Part shown: in pieces, positions 1 to 9,149 of the stretch | Layout: each line of letters opens with the position of its first letter | Position numbering within the stretch: position 1 is the first letter of the stretch | Source of the DNA: Rhizobium leguminosarum bv. trifolii WSM1325 | GTDB lineage: Bacteria > Pseudomonadota > Alphaproteobacteria > Rhizobiales > Rhizobiaceae | DNA length: 64,000 nt | Direction of reading: 5' to 3' | Assembly (NCBI GenBank): GCA_000023185.1 | Contig: CP001622.1 | Location: 2,480,001-2,544,000 of the forward strand | Translations under genes and position numbers: made by a program | Notes under the pieces: model-generated | What the model saw: the letters and a program-made list of their open reading frames with translations, nothing else | The model's database searches: none | What the model was told of the DNA's origin: nothing

Positions 1-201
1 GACAAGCGAAAATGGCGGCTCACCCGGCAGAACGATCGAACACGCGCCGCGGAGGACAGCAACGAATTTGAGCGCGGGCTTGGCTGGAAAACGAAACGCC
101 CATTGCCCGCCGACCTCGAAACGTGTGCAGCGCGCACTCTCTATGTCGAGCAGCGAAAAGACATCGGACAAGGGATCGATCATGGGTTCTGGACGATCTA
201 G
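1..201 (+). CDS. C-terminal end of an unidentified protein (partial)
   Basis: An open frame runs from the first base of the window to a TAG at 199-201, 66 codons without a stop. The reading is basic at the start (DKRKWRLTRQNDRT) and ends LYVEQRKDIGQGIDHGFWTI, which has ordinary composition for a protein end. No start codon is needed because the gene would enter from the left. I do not recognise a family. It could equally be a chance open frame; the main support is its length and its position just before a separately started gene with its own ribosome site. Confidence 0.3.
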   Translation, partial: DKRKWRLTRQNDRTRAAEDSNEFERGLGWKTKRPLPADLETCAARTLYVEQRKDIGQGIDHGFWTI

Positions 202-276
202 ACGAAATCATGGAGCAACTAGCATAGATTCTCCAGGCAGCACCTGCAATCCTCAAAGGCACAAAGGAGAACGAAG

Positions 277-1014
277 ATGTCTGATATCAAGGACAAGGTT
301 ATTGCAATCACGGGCGCCAGCAGCGGCATCGGCGAAGCCACGGCGCTGCTGCTGGCCGAGCGCGGCGCAAAGCTCGTGCTTGGAGCCCGCCGCGCCGACC
401 GACTGCAGGCCCTGGCACGACGCATCGCCGAAAAAGGCGGCGAGGCCATCTGCCTCGCCATGGACGTGAAAAAGCGCGAGGACCTCACAGCTCTCGTGGC
501 GCTTGCCTGCAACAGCTATGGCAGGATCGACGTAATGATCAACAATGCCGGCATCGGGCCCATCTCCCTTCTTGATGAACTGCGGGTCGAGGATTGGGAG
601 GAGATGATCGACGTCAACATCAAGGGCCCGCTCTATGGCATCGCCGCAGCCTTGCCGGTGTTCCGCCGGCAGGGTTCCGGCCACTTCGTCAACACGCTCT
701 CGACCGCCGGCCTCATCATCAAGCCGACCATGGCCGTCTATGCCGGCACGAAAAACGCCATGCGCACCATCGCCGAGGGCCTGCGGCTGGAGGCCGGCCC
801 GCATCTGCGCGTCACCAACATCTCGCCGGGGTTTATAAGAACCGATTTCGCCGGCTCCATGACCAGCCCAGAGATCAAGGCCGAGATGGCAAAGCGCATG
901 GACGAGATGGCGATTTCACCCGATGCCATCGCCCGCGCCATCGCCTTCGCCATCGAGCAACCCGCCGATGTCGATATCAGCGACATCGTTGTTAGGCCCA
1001 CCGCTCAGGCGTGA
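277..1014 (+). CDS. SDR family NAD(P)-dependent oxidoreductase
   Basis: A 245-residue classical short-chain dehydrogenase/reductase, the normal length for the family, presumably a cytoplasmic NAD(P)H-dependent carbonyl or alcohol oxidoreductase of unknown substrate. The cofactor motif GASSGIGEA lies at about residues 13-21, the structural NNAG motif near 88-91, and the catalytic Ser plus YAGTK (Tyr-x3-Lys) near 140-160. A PG motif follows the active site. An AGGAG-like site (AAAGGAGAACGAAG) precedes the ATG. It stands alone, followed by a repeat-bearing gap and a convergent reductase gene. Family assignment is secure; the substrate cannot be read from sequence. Confidence 0.92.
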   Translation: MSDIKDKVIAITGASSGIGEATALLLAERGAKLVLGARRADRLQALARRIAEKGGEAICLAMDVKKREDLTALVALACNSYGRIDVMINNAGIGPISLLDELRVEDWEEMIDVNIKGPLYGIAAALPVFRRQGSGHFVNTLSTAGLIIKPTMAVYAGTKNAMRTIAEGLRLEAGPHLRVTNISPGFIRTDFAGSMTSPEIKAEMAKRMDEMAISPDAIARAIAFAIEQPADVDISDIVVRPTAQA

Positions 1015-1144
1015 GGTATCGTTGGCAGCGGCGGCTCCTGTCTATCTTGAACAGCAGGACAATCGCCATGCGGCGTGGAAGCGATCGATCTGCCGGTCCA
1101 GCGCTCTTCAATTCTGCGATGTAGAGTTCGGACATGCCCCCTGC

Positions 1145-1244
1145 TCTCCGTCATGCCCGGGCTTGACCCGAGCATCCACGCGGCACCCGTAAGCGGCCGT
1201 GGCATGGATCCTCGGCTCAAATGTAGAGCCCGAGGATGACGGAG
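1145..1244. repeat. Rhizobial intergenic mosaic/palindromic element (RIME-like)
   Basis: The two ends are imperfect inverted copies: CTCCGTCATGCCCGGGCTTG on the left, and on the right a segment whose complement begins CTCCGTCATCCTCGGGCTCT. The interior has a second complementary pair around GGATCC/GAGCATCC. This is the style of the RIME-type elements scattered between rhizobial genes. It sits between two convergent genes, where it may also act as a bidirectional transcription stop. Confidence 0.6.
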
Positions 1245-1313
1245 AGTGTGGCGAAGGCCATCAAGGCATCACCTGTCGGTGACACCGGTCAGATCACCGG
1301 TGTCACAGCGAAT

Positions 1314-2186
1314 TCACCAAGCCGCCACACTCCAATCGAACCCCTTCGCCCAGTCGGCGTAGCTGTGCCAGCCGACCTCAGGAAAATCGCGGCGCAGGGC
1401 GGCAAGATCGACGTCGTAACCGGTACGGTCGAACCATTCGAACATCAGCGCCGTATCCTCGCTCTGCTGCCGTATCGCCGCGATCGGCAATTCCCGGTAA
1501 GTGATTGGGCGGCCGAACACCTCGGACAAGATCTTCGCCTGCTGCTCGCCCGACAATTCGTCGCCCGCGATGTCGAAACGTTTGCCGAACACTTGCTCGC
1601 GCCTCTCGGCCAACGTCGCGACGAAAGCGCCGATGTCATCGATGGTGACCTGTTGCAGCACACGGGCGGGCGGCAGCGCTGCGGCATAGACGCCCTGGCG
1701 CAGCCCGTCGATCGCCCAGGGCGCCACGGTGTTCTCCATGAAGGCGACGGGTGCGCTGATCGTGTAAGGGATGCCGAGGCCTGCAATGTGCTTCTCGACG
1801 AGATACTTGCTGTCGAAATGCGGAATGCCGGTCGTCTTGTGGGCATCGGCGACGGAGGAATAGATCAGGTGGCCGATGCCGGCGGCCTTTGCCGCATCGG
1901 CGGCGGCAATGCCCTGACGGGTTTCCGCCTCCGTTCCGGCTTCGTAGCTGTTGCCCATCAGGAACACCGCGTCGACGCCCTCTGCTGCTGCCGCCACGGA
2001 TGCCGCGTCGTCAAGATCGCCGGCGACGACCTGGACTCCTGCCGCGGTCAGCCGCTTCGCGCCGTCGCTCTCGGGCCGGCGGGTGATCGCCTTGACGCGG
2101 TGTCCCCGCGTCATCAACGCGCGTACAACCGCGCCGCCTTGCTGGCCGGTGGCGCCTGTGACCAGTACGCTTCGTGTGTTGCTCAT
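1314..2186 (-). CDS. NmrA-like / SDR-type NAD(P)-binding reductase
   Basis: A 290-residue atypical SDR of the NmrA/HSCARG group. The start is taken at the Met before SNTRSVLVTGATGQQGGAV, which places the Rossmann glycine motif GATGQQG right at the N-terminus as in the family; a longer frame upstream overlaps the divergent regulator and is unlikely. GDLDD and YSSVADAHKTTGIPHFDSK match the usual NmrA layout: Asp for the adenine, then a substrate loop lacking a strict YxxxK. Such proteins are quinone or NAD(P) redox-sensing reductases. The LysR-type gene starts about 100 bp away in the opposite direction and is the probable regulator. Confidence 0.88.
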   Translation of the reverse strand: MSNTRSVLVTGATGQQGGAVVRALMTRGHRVKAITRRPESDGAKRLTAAGVQVVAGDLDDAASVAAAAEGVDAVFLMGNSYEAGTEAETRQGIAAADAAKAAGIGHLIYSSVADAHKTTGIPHFDSKYLVEKHIAGLGIPYTISAPVAFMENTVAPWAIDGLRQGVYAAALPPARVLQQVTIDDIGAFVATLAERREQVFGKRFDIAGDELSGEQQAKILSEVFGRPITYRELPIAAIRQQSEDTALMFEWFDRTGYDVDLAALRRDFPEVGWHSYADWAKGFDWSVAAW

Positions 2187-2286
2187 CTGCCTGCTCCTTG
2201 TTGTGACTGATGCAGCAAAGTTAGGGCCTGTCGCATTGAACCATAATGGCATATAATTGGAAAACATCGTGCCAATCAAGGATACA

Positions 2287-3210
2287 ATGCTCGATCTCAA
2301 CGATATCATGATCTTCGCCCGCGTCGTCGAAGCGGGCAGCTTCACCGCCGCCGCGCGCTTGCTCGGCATGCCGAAGACGACGGTCAGCCGCCGCATCGCC
2401 GCGCTGGAACGCGAACTCGGCGTGCGGCTGCTGCAGCGCACGACCCGCAGCCTCAACCTGACGGCTTCGGGGCGTCTCTACTACGAAGAAAGCAGCCAGG
2501 CGCTGCGCACGATCGAGGGAGCCAACCAGCGGCTTGCGGAAGCGCGTGCGGAGCCTGCCGGCACGATCCGCATATCGGCACCAGTCGGCTTCGGCGGCCA
2601 CTTCCTCCAGGATGCGATCTTCGAATTTCTTTCGACCTGCCCGAAGGCGAGGGTCGAACTGCGCCTGACCGACGACAGGCTGAACCTCGTCGAAAGCGGT
2701 ATAGACCTCGCCTTCCGCACCGGCATCCTCGAAGATTCTACCTTGGTCGCCCGCAAACTCGGCTCGTTGCACCGCCTTCTCTGCGCAAGCCCGGATTATC
2801 TCGCCCGCCGCGGCCCGCCCGCTGCACCTGAAGATCTGGTCCGCCACGACTGCGTCATCGCCGGCCAGGCTGCCCATGCGCAATGGTTGTTGGAAGGTCC
2901 GCACGGTCAGGAAACGGTCGCGGTTTCGGGCCGCTTCGCCGCCAACGAGATGCAGGCGGTGATGGCCGCCGCGATCGCCGGCCATGGCATCGCCCAATTG
3001 CCGCACCGATTCGCCGAAGCCTGCATCAAGGACGGGCGGCTGCGCCGTGTTCTCGACGGCTATACGACCCCGGCCGGCGGCTTGCATGTCGTCTATCCCA
3101 GCAGCCGACACCTGCCGCCTTTGGTCAAGGCATTCATTGAACTGGCCGTCAGACGGCTGAACGCCACAGGAACCGGCGGGGGCGATGATTTCGCAATCGT
3201 CTCGCGCTAG
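2287..3210 (+). CDS. LysR family transcriptional regulator
   Basis: A 307-residue LysR-type regulator. The N-terminal winged helix-turn-helix is clear (FTAAARLLGMPKTTVSRRIA, residues about 20-40), followed by the periplasmic-binding-like effector domain (TIRISAPVGFGGHFL onward). The start at 2287 is preferred over an in-frame ATG at 2257 because AAGGA lies five bases upstream and MLDLNDIMIFARVVEAGSF is the standard beginning. Divergent from the NmrA-like reductase gene, which it probably controls; LysR proteins usually bind T-N11-A sites in such gaps. The stop codon is part of a long palindrome that may end transcription. Confidence 0.92.
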   Translation: MLDLNDIMIFARVVEAGSFTAAARLLGMPKTTVSRRIAALERELGVRLLQRTTRSLNLTASGRLYYEESSQALRTIEGANQRLAEARAEPAGTIRISAPVGFGGHFLQDAIFEFLSTCPKARVELRLTDDRLNLVESGIDLAFRTGILEDSTLVARKLGSLHRLLCASPDYLARRGPPAAPEDLVRHDCVIAGQAAHAQWLLEGPHGQETVAVSGRFAANEMQAVMAAAIAGHGIAQLPHRFAEACIKDGRLRRVLDGYTTPAGGLHVVYPSSRHLPPLVKAFIELAVRRLNATGTGGGDDFAIVSR

Positions 3211-3260
3211 AACAGGAAGATTTTAGGCCGGGTCGGCCCAAAAATTTGAATCCTGTTCTA
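3208..3260. repeat. Palindrome at end of LysR gene, terminator-like
   Basis: Perfect 10-bp terminal arms TAGAACAGGA / TCCTGTTCTA enclose an inner stem with AGGCCG-GGT-CGGCC flanked by TTTT and AAAA. The left arm includes the LysR stop codon. It lies between convergent genes and could terminate both. The outer arms are typical of a dispersed rhizobial palindrome family. Confidence 0.6.
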
Positions 3261-3347
3261 CATTATATAGTCAGAACATGATGTCGTCCGAAAACCGCTC
3301 ACAATTTTCGGCATCATGCTCGAGGAAATCCGCCCTCGCTCGCGCCG

Positions 3348-4814
3348 TCACACCTCTTTCAGCACCACCTTGCTGTCGAGGCTCCCGATCAAGGTCGCGC
3401 TCGCCTGGTTGAGGCCGACGACCTCCACCGCAATGCCATGCGCCCCGAACCGTTGGACGACCTTGTCGAGTGCGGCAACGGCGGTGATGTCCCAGAAATG
3501 CGCTTCGGACACGTCGATCAGCACGGACCTACCGATCGCGTCCTGAACGTCGAAGGCTTCGACGAAGACGTCGGCGGAGGCAAAGAACACCTGGCCAGAC
3601 ACGCGGTAGGTCAGTCGCCCGGTCGTTGTGTCGGGCGCGACGTCCACCCGCAGCAGGCTGGCAACCTTGAAGGTGAAGAACACGCCGCTGAGCAGCACGC
3701 CGACCGTCACCCCGAGCGCCAGGTTGGCGGTGAAGACGGTGACGATGACGGTCGCCACCATCACGGCGCTCGACATCCGAGGATGAACCACAACGGATCT
3801 AAGCGACGACCAGTCGAACGTGTCGATCGATACCATGACCATGATCGCCACCAGCACGGCGACGGGAACCTCGGACACCCACGGCTTCAGGAGCACCATC
3901 AGGATCAGCAGGAACGCGCCGGCAAACAGCGTCGAGAGCCGGCCGCGCCCGCCATATTTCACGTTGCTGACTGTCTGGCCGATCATGCCGCAGCCGGCAA
4001 TGCCGCCGAACAGGCTCGCGGCCGCGTTGGCGAGACCGAGACCGGTGCATTCGCGGTTCTTCGAACTCGGCGTATCCGTGAGATCGTCGACGACACTCGC
4101 CGTCATCATCGATTCCAGCAGCCCGACCATGGCGATGGCAAATGCGGGTCCGGCGATGATCCGAAGCGTTTCCAGCGTCAGCGGCACCGCCGGCCAGCCG
4201 AAAACAGGCAGCGAATCCGGCAGCTTGCCGAGGTCGGCAACGGTGAGGACGGGAAGCCCGAGCGCCAGCGAAGCGACGGTCAGGATCAGGATGCAGATCA
4301 GCGGCGACGGGATCGCCGTGGTGATCCGCGGCGTCAGGTAAATGATGACGAGCCCGGCAACCAGCACGGCATATTCCATCCAGCCGGCGCCGACAATATG
4401 CGGCATCTGCGCGGCAAAGATCAGAATGGCCAGCGCATTGACGAAGCCGGTGCGGACCGATTTCGACACGAAGCGCATCAGCACGCCTAGCCGCAGCAGG
4501 CCGAAGACGATCTGGATTAACCCCGCCAGCAGCCCGGCCGCAAAAAGATAGGGCAAGCCGTGAGCATGCACCAGCGGTGCCGCGACCAGTGCCACCGACC
4601 CGGCCGCCGCCGAAATCATCGCCGGGCGTCCACCGGTAAAGGCAATGACGATGCTGATCACGAAAGAGGCGAACAGACCAACCTCGGGATCGACCCCCGC
4701 CACGAAGGAAAAGGCGATCACCTCGGGGATGAGGGCGAAGGTCGCCACCGCTCCGGCAAGCATTTCGCGCATGGGATTGGCGGACCAATCACGACGGATG
4801 GAGGAAAGCAACAT
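3348..4814 (-). CDS. SulP family inorganic anion transporter with STAS domain
   Basis: An inner-membrane SulP (SLC26-type) permease of 488 residues with 10 or more hydrophobic segments, starting MREMLAGAVATFALIPEVIAF, where the AxxALIPE-like signature sits. A cytoplasmic STAS domain forms the last 100 residues (LIDVSEAHFWDITAVAALDK). Substrates in the family include sulfate, bicarbonate and dicarboxylates; this one is not assignable. The frame is open upstream to 4985 and no Shine-Dalgarno site is convincing. I chose the Met before LLSSIRRDWSANP because it gives the normal family length. It is followed (convergently) by the LysR gene and its palindrome. Confidence 0.9.
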   Translation of the reverse strand: MLLSSIRRDWSANPMREMLAGAVATFALIPEVIAFSFVAGVDPEVGLFASFVISIVIAFTGGRPAMISAAAGSVALVAAPLVHAHGLPYLFAAGLLAGLIQIVFGLLRLGVLMRFVSKSVRTGFVNALAILIFAAQMPHIVGAGWMEYAVLVAGLVIIYLTPRITTAIPSPLICILILTVASLALGLPVLTVADLGKLPDSLPVFGWPAVPLTLETLRIIAGPAFAIAMVGLLESMMTASVVDDLTDTPSSKNRECTGLGLANAAASLFGGIAGCGMIGQTVSNVKYGGRGRLSTLFAGAFLLILMVLLKPWVSEVPVAVLVAIMVMVSIDTFDWSSLRSVVVHPRMSSAVMVATVIVTVFTANLALGVTVGVLLSGVFFTFKVASLLRVDVAPDTTTGRLTYRVSGQVFFASADVFVEAFDVQDAIGRSVLIDVSEAHFWDITAVAALDKVVQRFGAHGIAVEVVGLNQASATLIGSLDSKVVLKEV

Positions 4815-5084
4815 AGGAAGGATTCTCGCAAAGCATAGCCGGCCCCACTCTTTCGAGCGGTCGCGTGATGGCATGCAGGTTTTGCGTTGTCTGGCGGATC
4901 GGCGGCCAGAAGAGCCACCCGGGATCTCACCGGGTCCGTGGTGAATGCCTGCGGTATAGACGAGATCTTTACTGCAGCGCAACATTCAATTGCCAAGGAC
5001 GAAAGCGAAAACGCGAGCCGTCATCCTCTCACCGGACGGCACTCTGCTCACCCCTTCGCTTGGACGCCGAGGAACCGGAAGTCC

Positions 5085-5336
5085 TCACTGCCAGAGGAAG
5101 TCCGGCCCGGTGCTCTGTGAGGTCAGCTTCAGCGTCCCGTCCGGCTGGACGACATAGGTCTCGAACACACGGTAACCGAAATCGCCAAGAAAGGTATTCT
5201 TGACCACCGTTCCCGGACGGTAAGGCGAACGGAGAACCTTTCCGCCATAGGTGAGGCTGCCGGGAAGAGGTTGCGGATCCCCGGCGCTGGCGCAGGCCGA
5301 GAGAGCGAAGAGAACGGCAATGAGCGCGTATTTCAT
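5085..5336 (-). CDS. Small lipoprotein, hypothetical
   Basis: An 83-residue protein with a lipoprotein signal: MKYALIAVLFALSACASAG, lipobox LSAC with Cys15. The mature part of about 68 residues contains GKVLRSPYRPGTVVKN and ends GPDFLWQ. GAGGAGAAG precedes the start by six bases. No catalytic motif is visible. It lies immediately downstream of, and on the same strand as, a receiver-domain regulator gene with a 76-bp gap, so the two may be co-transcribed. I expect it in the envelope, anchored to the outer or inner membrane. I do not recognise a named family. Confidence 0.75.
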   Translation of the reverse strand: MKYALIAVLFALSACASAGDPQPLPGSLTYGGKVLRSPYRPGTVVKNTFLGDFGYRVFETYVVQPDGTLKLTSQSTGPDFLWQ

Positions 5337-5412
5337 TCGGACTTCTCCTCGGGCAGGCGCAGCGGCCTGAGCGACGTCGATTTCCTCTTATAACACGCAG
5401 CCTTGATGCTGT

Positions 5413-5790
5413 TCAGAACGCAGCCTTGCTGCTGTCGAAGTTTTTGCGTCGCTCCTCCGCCCGCGAGAGCGCGCTGGCGATCCTCTCATCGGTGAAGGGC
5501 TTGGAGATCACATCGAGCGCGCCTTCGATACCGTGGCCGACATTCTCGGGACTGCCGGTCACGAAGATCACGTCAACCCCATGGCGGTCGATCAGCCGCC
5601 GCGCGAGCTGGGAGCCGCTCAGCCCATCGGAGAGACTGAGATCGACGAGCGCGACATCGCTTCTTTTTGCGTGGGCGAGAGCCTGCTCCACCGTCGATAC
5701 CGGCCCGATAGTCTGGTGTCCTGCCTCTTGCGCAATGCGTTCGAGCTCCAGAGCGATAAAATTCTCATCTTCGACGATCATTACCTTCAT
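5413..5790 (-). CDS. Stand-alone response regulator (receiver domain only)
   Basis: A 125-residue single REC domain without an output domain. The acidic pocket is VEDEN at residues 5-9, the phospho-acceptor Asp lies in ALVDLSLSDG at about 53, the conserved Thr in FVTGSP, and the Lys in ISKPF. The start follows a strong AGGAGGAGG site eight bases upstream; a longer frame to 5892 has none. Such proteins pass phosphate between partners or act by protein binding in alphaproteobacteria, some within the general stress response. A candidate EcfG-type promoter lies 53 bp upstream (separate entry). No kinase gene is adjacent. Confidence 0.9.
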   Translation of the reverse strand: MKVMIVEDENFIALELERIAQEAGHQTIGPVSTVEQALAHAKRSDVALVDLSLSDGLSGSQLARRLIDRHGVDVIFVTGSPENVGHGIEGALDVISKPFTDERIASALSRAEERRKNFDSSKAAF

Positions 5791-5842
5791 GAATAAGCCT
5801 CCTCCTAGACGGGATGTCGGTCGCACTGCCGGTAGCGGGTAA

Positions 5843-5868
5843 AACGCAACCGACCCCGGAATGTTTCC
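5843..5868 (-). promoter_or_regulatory. Possible EcfG (RpoE2)-type stress promoter
   Basis: On the minus strand, GGAAA-17 bp-CGTT ends 53 bp before the response-regulator ATG. The alphaproteobacterial EcfG consensus is GGAAC-N16/17-CGTT, so this is one mismatch away with the right spacing. Assigned by eye only. Confidence 0.4.
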
Positions 5869-5932
5869 ACCTTGAGAAGAATATGTTGGCAACCGGCAAA
5901 GTATTAATTTGACTTCGGGATGTCAGGTGCTC

Positions 5933-5950
5933 CATGGCCCTTCGGCCATG
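5933..5950 (-). terminator. Short hairpin downstream of the PLD-like gene
   Basis: CATGGCC-CTTC-GGCCATG, seven-base perfect arms with a UUCG-like tetraloop, about 120 bp past the stop of the PLD-like gene on the minus strand. No clear U-tract follows, so function as a terminator is uncertain. Confidence 0.3.
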
Positions 5951-6070
5951 CGGACAGCCACTTTTCATACTCTTCGACGGACAAGGCCATCGTCCCCAAA
6001 GCGAAGGACCGCCTTTCGAAATCACCCGCGTGGAATGGTTGAGGTTCAAGGGCCATCCTGACCAGCGACA

Positions 6071-7828
6071 TTACTCCGCCCGCGCAAACAACTCCCGGTC
6101 CCGGGCGCGGATGGGGTCGGTCCAGTCGCGTTCGAACCAGGGCGTGCCGCCGGGCTGAGGCGGGTGTTTGAGCTCCAGCGGACGGGCCGGGCCGTTGCTC
6201 GCTTCGGAGGCGACGCGGAAGATATAGTGGTCGTACATCCTGAGCGCCTCGATCATGTAGCTGGTCGCAACCGTTCGGTCGCGCACGACGACGAGGTTCT
6301 CGCCGTTCTCATCATCGGCGGGTTCGGAGAAATTGTAGGAGCCGAGATAGACCCGCGCCGTCGGCTTGTCGAAGTCGAGCACGACGAACTTGTGATGCAT
6401 CCGCGTGCCGCGCTGTTTGCCGTCGATGCCTGACAGGCCCGAGGGTTCGGTCACGAAGGGCGGCGGCACGTTGCCCGTCAACGCCGCCGACCGTACCACC
6501 CGCCGACGGTTGTCAGGAGTGAGCACGGTCAGGCCCAGATTGCCGGCCCGCACCTCGGCATCGGCAATGCCCATCACATGCATATCGGGGCGCTCCAGGG
6601 CGCGCCCCAATGCCGGGCCGATCGCCCCCTTGGTCATCTGGCCGAGAAAGGCGAGCGAGAAGAACACGCTGGACCGCGCGGTATCGATATCTGCGCCGAT
6701 CTCGTCCAGCCGGCCATTGGCGTCGCTGTGCGGAGAGAAAGCGACCTTGGCGTCGACGCCGTCAAGGCCGAGATCGATCCAGCCGGCAGAACTTGGCGAG
6801 GCGCGGAAATGGTCGGCGCGCTTGGCGGTAAAATAGCTCTCGAAGGCGGTGAAATAATCCTCGATCGCCTTGTCGCTGTGGACGGCCAGGCTGTTGTTCG
6901 ACTGTACATAGAGCCCGCGCCAGCTGAGATTGGTCGAACCGTAAAGCACGGTCGAGATGCCGCCGCCGCTGACCGCGATCGATTCCTGATGCTGCAGGTT
7001 GGCCATATGCTGGCGCTTGACGTTGGCAGCACCCGCCGAGGCGATCAGCCGCTCCGCCGCCCTTGTCTCCGGCGAATTCGGGCGACCATGGCCCTTGGTG
7101 CTGGCGCTGTCGTCGATGATGATCTTGAGCTTCGGCCCCAGCGCTTCCAGCCGGGTGACCACCTCGGGCAGGTTGAGGTCATAGGCGATGGCGCGCACTT
7201 CGGCGCCGGCAGCGTGCGCCCTGTCGAGCAGATCGAGCGTTTCGGCCCGCGCCTCGAAGCCCATCCAGGCGAGCGCCCGCTCGGCATCGGCATGGGTCGG
7301 CACGAAGTCCAGTCCCTGGTCGCCATCCGGTGGCACCAGCGTGATGATGGGTCCGCCGGCGGCAAAATTGCGCACGAAGGCCTGCGACGAGACGAAGCCA
7401 CGGGTGAAGGCGACGTTGAGCTTGCCGGGAATGGTCTCTCGCATCAGCGCCAGTTCCGCCTCCTGCGCCTCGCCCGATGTCAGCGCGCCCGCGGCATCCA
7501 TGAACTTTGGCGTGACGCGGTAGGTGAACTTGCCGGGCAGATCGGCATTGAAGGGAAAATGCACCCATCGGAACTTCTGGATCGGCGCTTCCGTGGTGCG
7601 GATGCCATCTTCGGGAACCAGTTGGCCGGGAAAGCCGATGCGGTTATGCACCGTCTTGAAGAAATCAGTATCCGGCTCACGATACTGGATGGCGAAACCA
7701 ACGAAATCGGCAGGCGGCCGGCCATTCTTCCAGTCCATGCCGATCAGCACCATGCCGTCGCCGCGATGGATGGTCAGCGCAAAAAGCGCAGCCGCATTCC
7801 CGCCGGTCACACGAAAATCCGTATCCAT
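6071..7828 (-). CDS. Phospholipase D-like (HKD) domain protein
   Basis: A 585-residue protein without an obvious signal peptide. The C-terminal half carries a good HKD motif, RMHHKFVVLDFD followed by GSYNFSEPADDENGEN near residues 500-540. An earlier, degenerate copy is seen near residues 280-310 (LQHQESIAVSG with YGSTNLSWRG). Two HKD halves normally form one PLD active site, so the first half looks variant but retains the downstream GSTNLS. Possible roles are phosphodiesterase, nuclease or phospholipase. The start at 7828 follows GGGGAGG by about six bases; an in-frame Met at 7864 lacks such a site. Monocistronic as far as can be seen. Confidence 0.85.
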   Translation of the reverse strand: MDTDFRVTGGNAAALFALTIHRGDGMVLIGMDWKNGRPPADFVGFAIQYREPDTDFFKTVHNRIGFPGQLVPEDGIRTTEAPIQKFRWVHFPFNADLPGKFTYRVTPKFMDAAGALTSGEAQEAELALMRETIPGKLNVAFTRGFVSSQAFVRNFAAGGPIITLVPPDGDQGLDFVPTHADAERALAWMGFEARAETLDLLDRAHAAGAEVRAIAYDLNLPEVVTRLEALGPKLKIIIDDSASTKGHGRPNSPETRAAERLIASAGAANVKRQHMANLQHQESIAVSGGGISTVLYGSTNLSWRGLYVQSNNSLAVHSDKAIEDYFTAFESYFTAKRADHFRASPSSAGWIDLGLDGVDAKVAFSPHSDANGRLDEIGADIDTARSSVFFSLAFLGQMTKGAIGPALGRALERPDMHVMGIADAEVRAGNLGLTVLTPDNRRRVVRSAALTGNVPPPFVTEPSGLSGIDGKQRGTRMHHKFVVLDFDKPTARVYLGSYNFSEPADDENGENLVVVRDRTVATSYMIEALRMYDHYIFRVASEASNGPARPLELKHPPQPGGTPWFERDWTDPIRARDRELFARAE

Positions 7829-8099
7829 GCCCGCCTCCCCTGGAAATCGGGCGAAATCTAGCACGGTTCCGTGACAGTAAGGAGATATGTCGGTGAAATT
7901 TTGCGCGCAGAAGGTGCAGGGAAGAGGCGGTATGGCGCAAGCGCGTTCGGGGACGTTGCCCCTGTCGCACAGTCGTCAATCGTTGGCTCGATCGTCGACG
8001 ACCGGCGCTGCCTTGAAAGGAAATCTGCGGTTCGCCAGACTTTCATGCGGACCGCCGTATCCTCCTGCCGCGAGGACGGAGGATCCGGCCGAACCGACC

Positions 8100-8888
8100 C
8101 TACGGTTTCTCGTTTGCGCTCTCGGCCCGGAACGCCGCCTCGCCGGCATCGGAGACCTCGACCCATTTCTTGTCGGGCTCGGCGTCCGGCACATAGCTGT
8201 CGTGCCAGTTCCACCACTTGTAGGTCGGGGTCTGCGGATAGCCCGCGGGCGATTCCTCCCAGACTTCCTGGCGGCCGAGCGGCGTGATGTCGAGGTAGTT
8301 CCAGGTGCCGCCCATCTGCTCGTCGCCGCGGTTGTTGATGAAATAGGTGCGGAAGATGCGCTCGCCGTCGCGGTAGAATACGTTGGTGCCGTGCCACTCG
8401 TCGACGCCGAAGTCCTTGTCGAAGCTGTCGGTGATCGTGACCCACGGCATCGTCCAGCCCATCCGCGCCTTCAGCCGTGCAATGTCGGCCTGCGGCGCAC
8501 GCGAGGCAAAGACCAGCGTCGTGTCGCGGGCGTTGAGATGGGCGACATGGGCGACCTGATCGGCCACCATCGAGCAGCCGCGGCAGGCATGGTCGGGCCA
8601 GCCGAACACGCCAGGCTCGTAAAACGCGCGGTAGAGGATGAGCTGATGTCTGTTATCGAACAGGTCGAGCAGACTGACTTTGCCCTGAGGCCCCTCAAAC
8701 GCATAGGCCTTCTCCACCGCCATCCACGGCATGCGTCGGCGCTCGGCGGCGAGTGCGTCGCGGGCGCGGGTCTCAGCCTTTTCCTTGACGAGCAACTGCG
8801 CGCGGGCCGCCTCCCAGGTCTGCGGCGACACGACCGGCGGTTTGCGCATGGCTTGTCCGCTTTTCCCATTCTCGGCTGAAGCAGTCAT
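8100..8888 (-). CDS. DUF899 family thioredoxin-like protein
   Basis: A 262-residue member of the DUF899 (AhpC/thioredoxin-like fold) family. The typical features are RRRMPWMAVEKAYAF near residue 50, LLDLFDNRHQLILYRAFY, then a CRGCSM CxxC motif at about 108-112, and the RTYFINNRGDEQMGGTWNYL stretch near the end. The function of this widespread family is not established; a redox or detoxification role is inferred from the fold. The start MTASAEN has GAGGAG ten bases upstream. A divergent ankyrin protein gene begins about 260 bp away. The 271-bp gap to the PLD-like gene shows no further gene. Confidence 0.88.
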   Translation of the reverse strand: MTASAENGKSGQAMRKPPVVSPQTWEAARAQLLVKEKAETRARDALAAERRRMPWMAVEKAYAFEGPQGKVSLLDLFDNRHQLILYRAFYEPGVFGWPDHACRGCSMVADQVAHVAHLNARDTTLVFASRAPQADIARLKARMGWTMPWVTITDSFDKDFGVDEWHGTNVFYRDGERIFRTYFINNRGDEQMGGTWNYLDITPLGRQEVWEESPAGYPQTPTYKWWNWHDSYVPDAEPDKKWVEVSDAGEAAFRAESANEKP

Positions 8889-9149
8889 GGCTTTCAATCT
8901 CCTCATTGGGGCGATTTCCCAGGCTTGGAAGCCCGGTTCATCGCGCATTGGTCTGAGATAGTTTCGCATCGGAAATCGAACAGGGGGAGTAACAAGTGTG
9001 ACCGTATTCCCTGGAACCCGCCGGTCGCAGCCTTGGTGCGCGAGTGGTCTTGGCCGGGAGCGCGTCCATTAGCGTAATCTTGTTTACGAATTGCACACGT
9101 GCTACAACACCACAAAACGGCGCATACGAACCCTGATCAAACCGAGATC

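Noticed and set aside
3438..4490. Long plus-strand reading frame opposite the SulP gene
   Set aside because: Its protein is His/Asp/Arg-rich, a shadow of GC-biased codons; the minus strand encodes a clear SulP transporter.
6578..7861. 427-codon plus-strand frame opposite the PLD-like gene
   Set aside because: Shadow of the real gene, with no ribosome site and no family resemblance.
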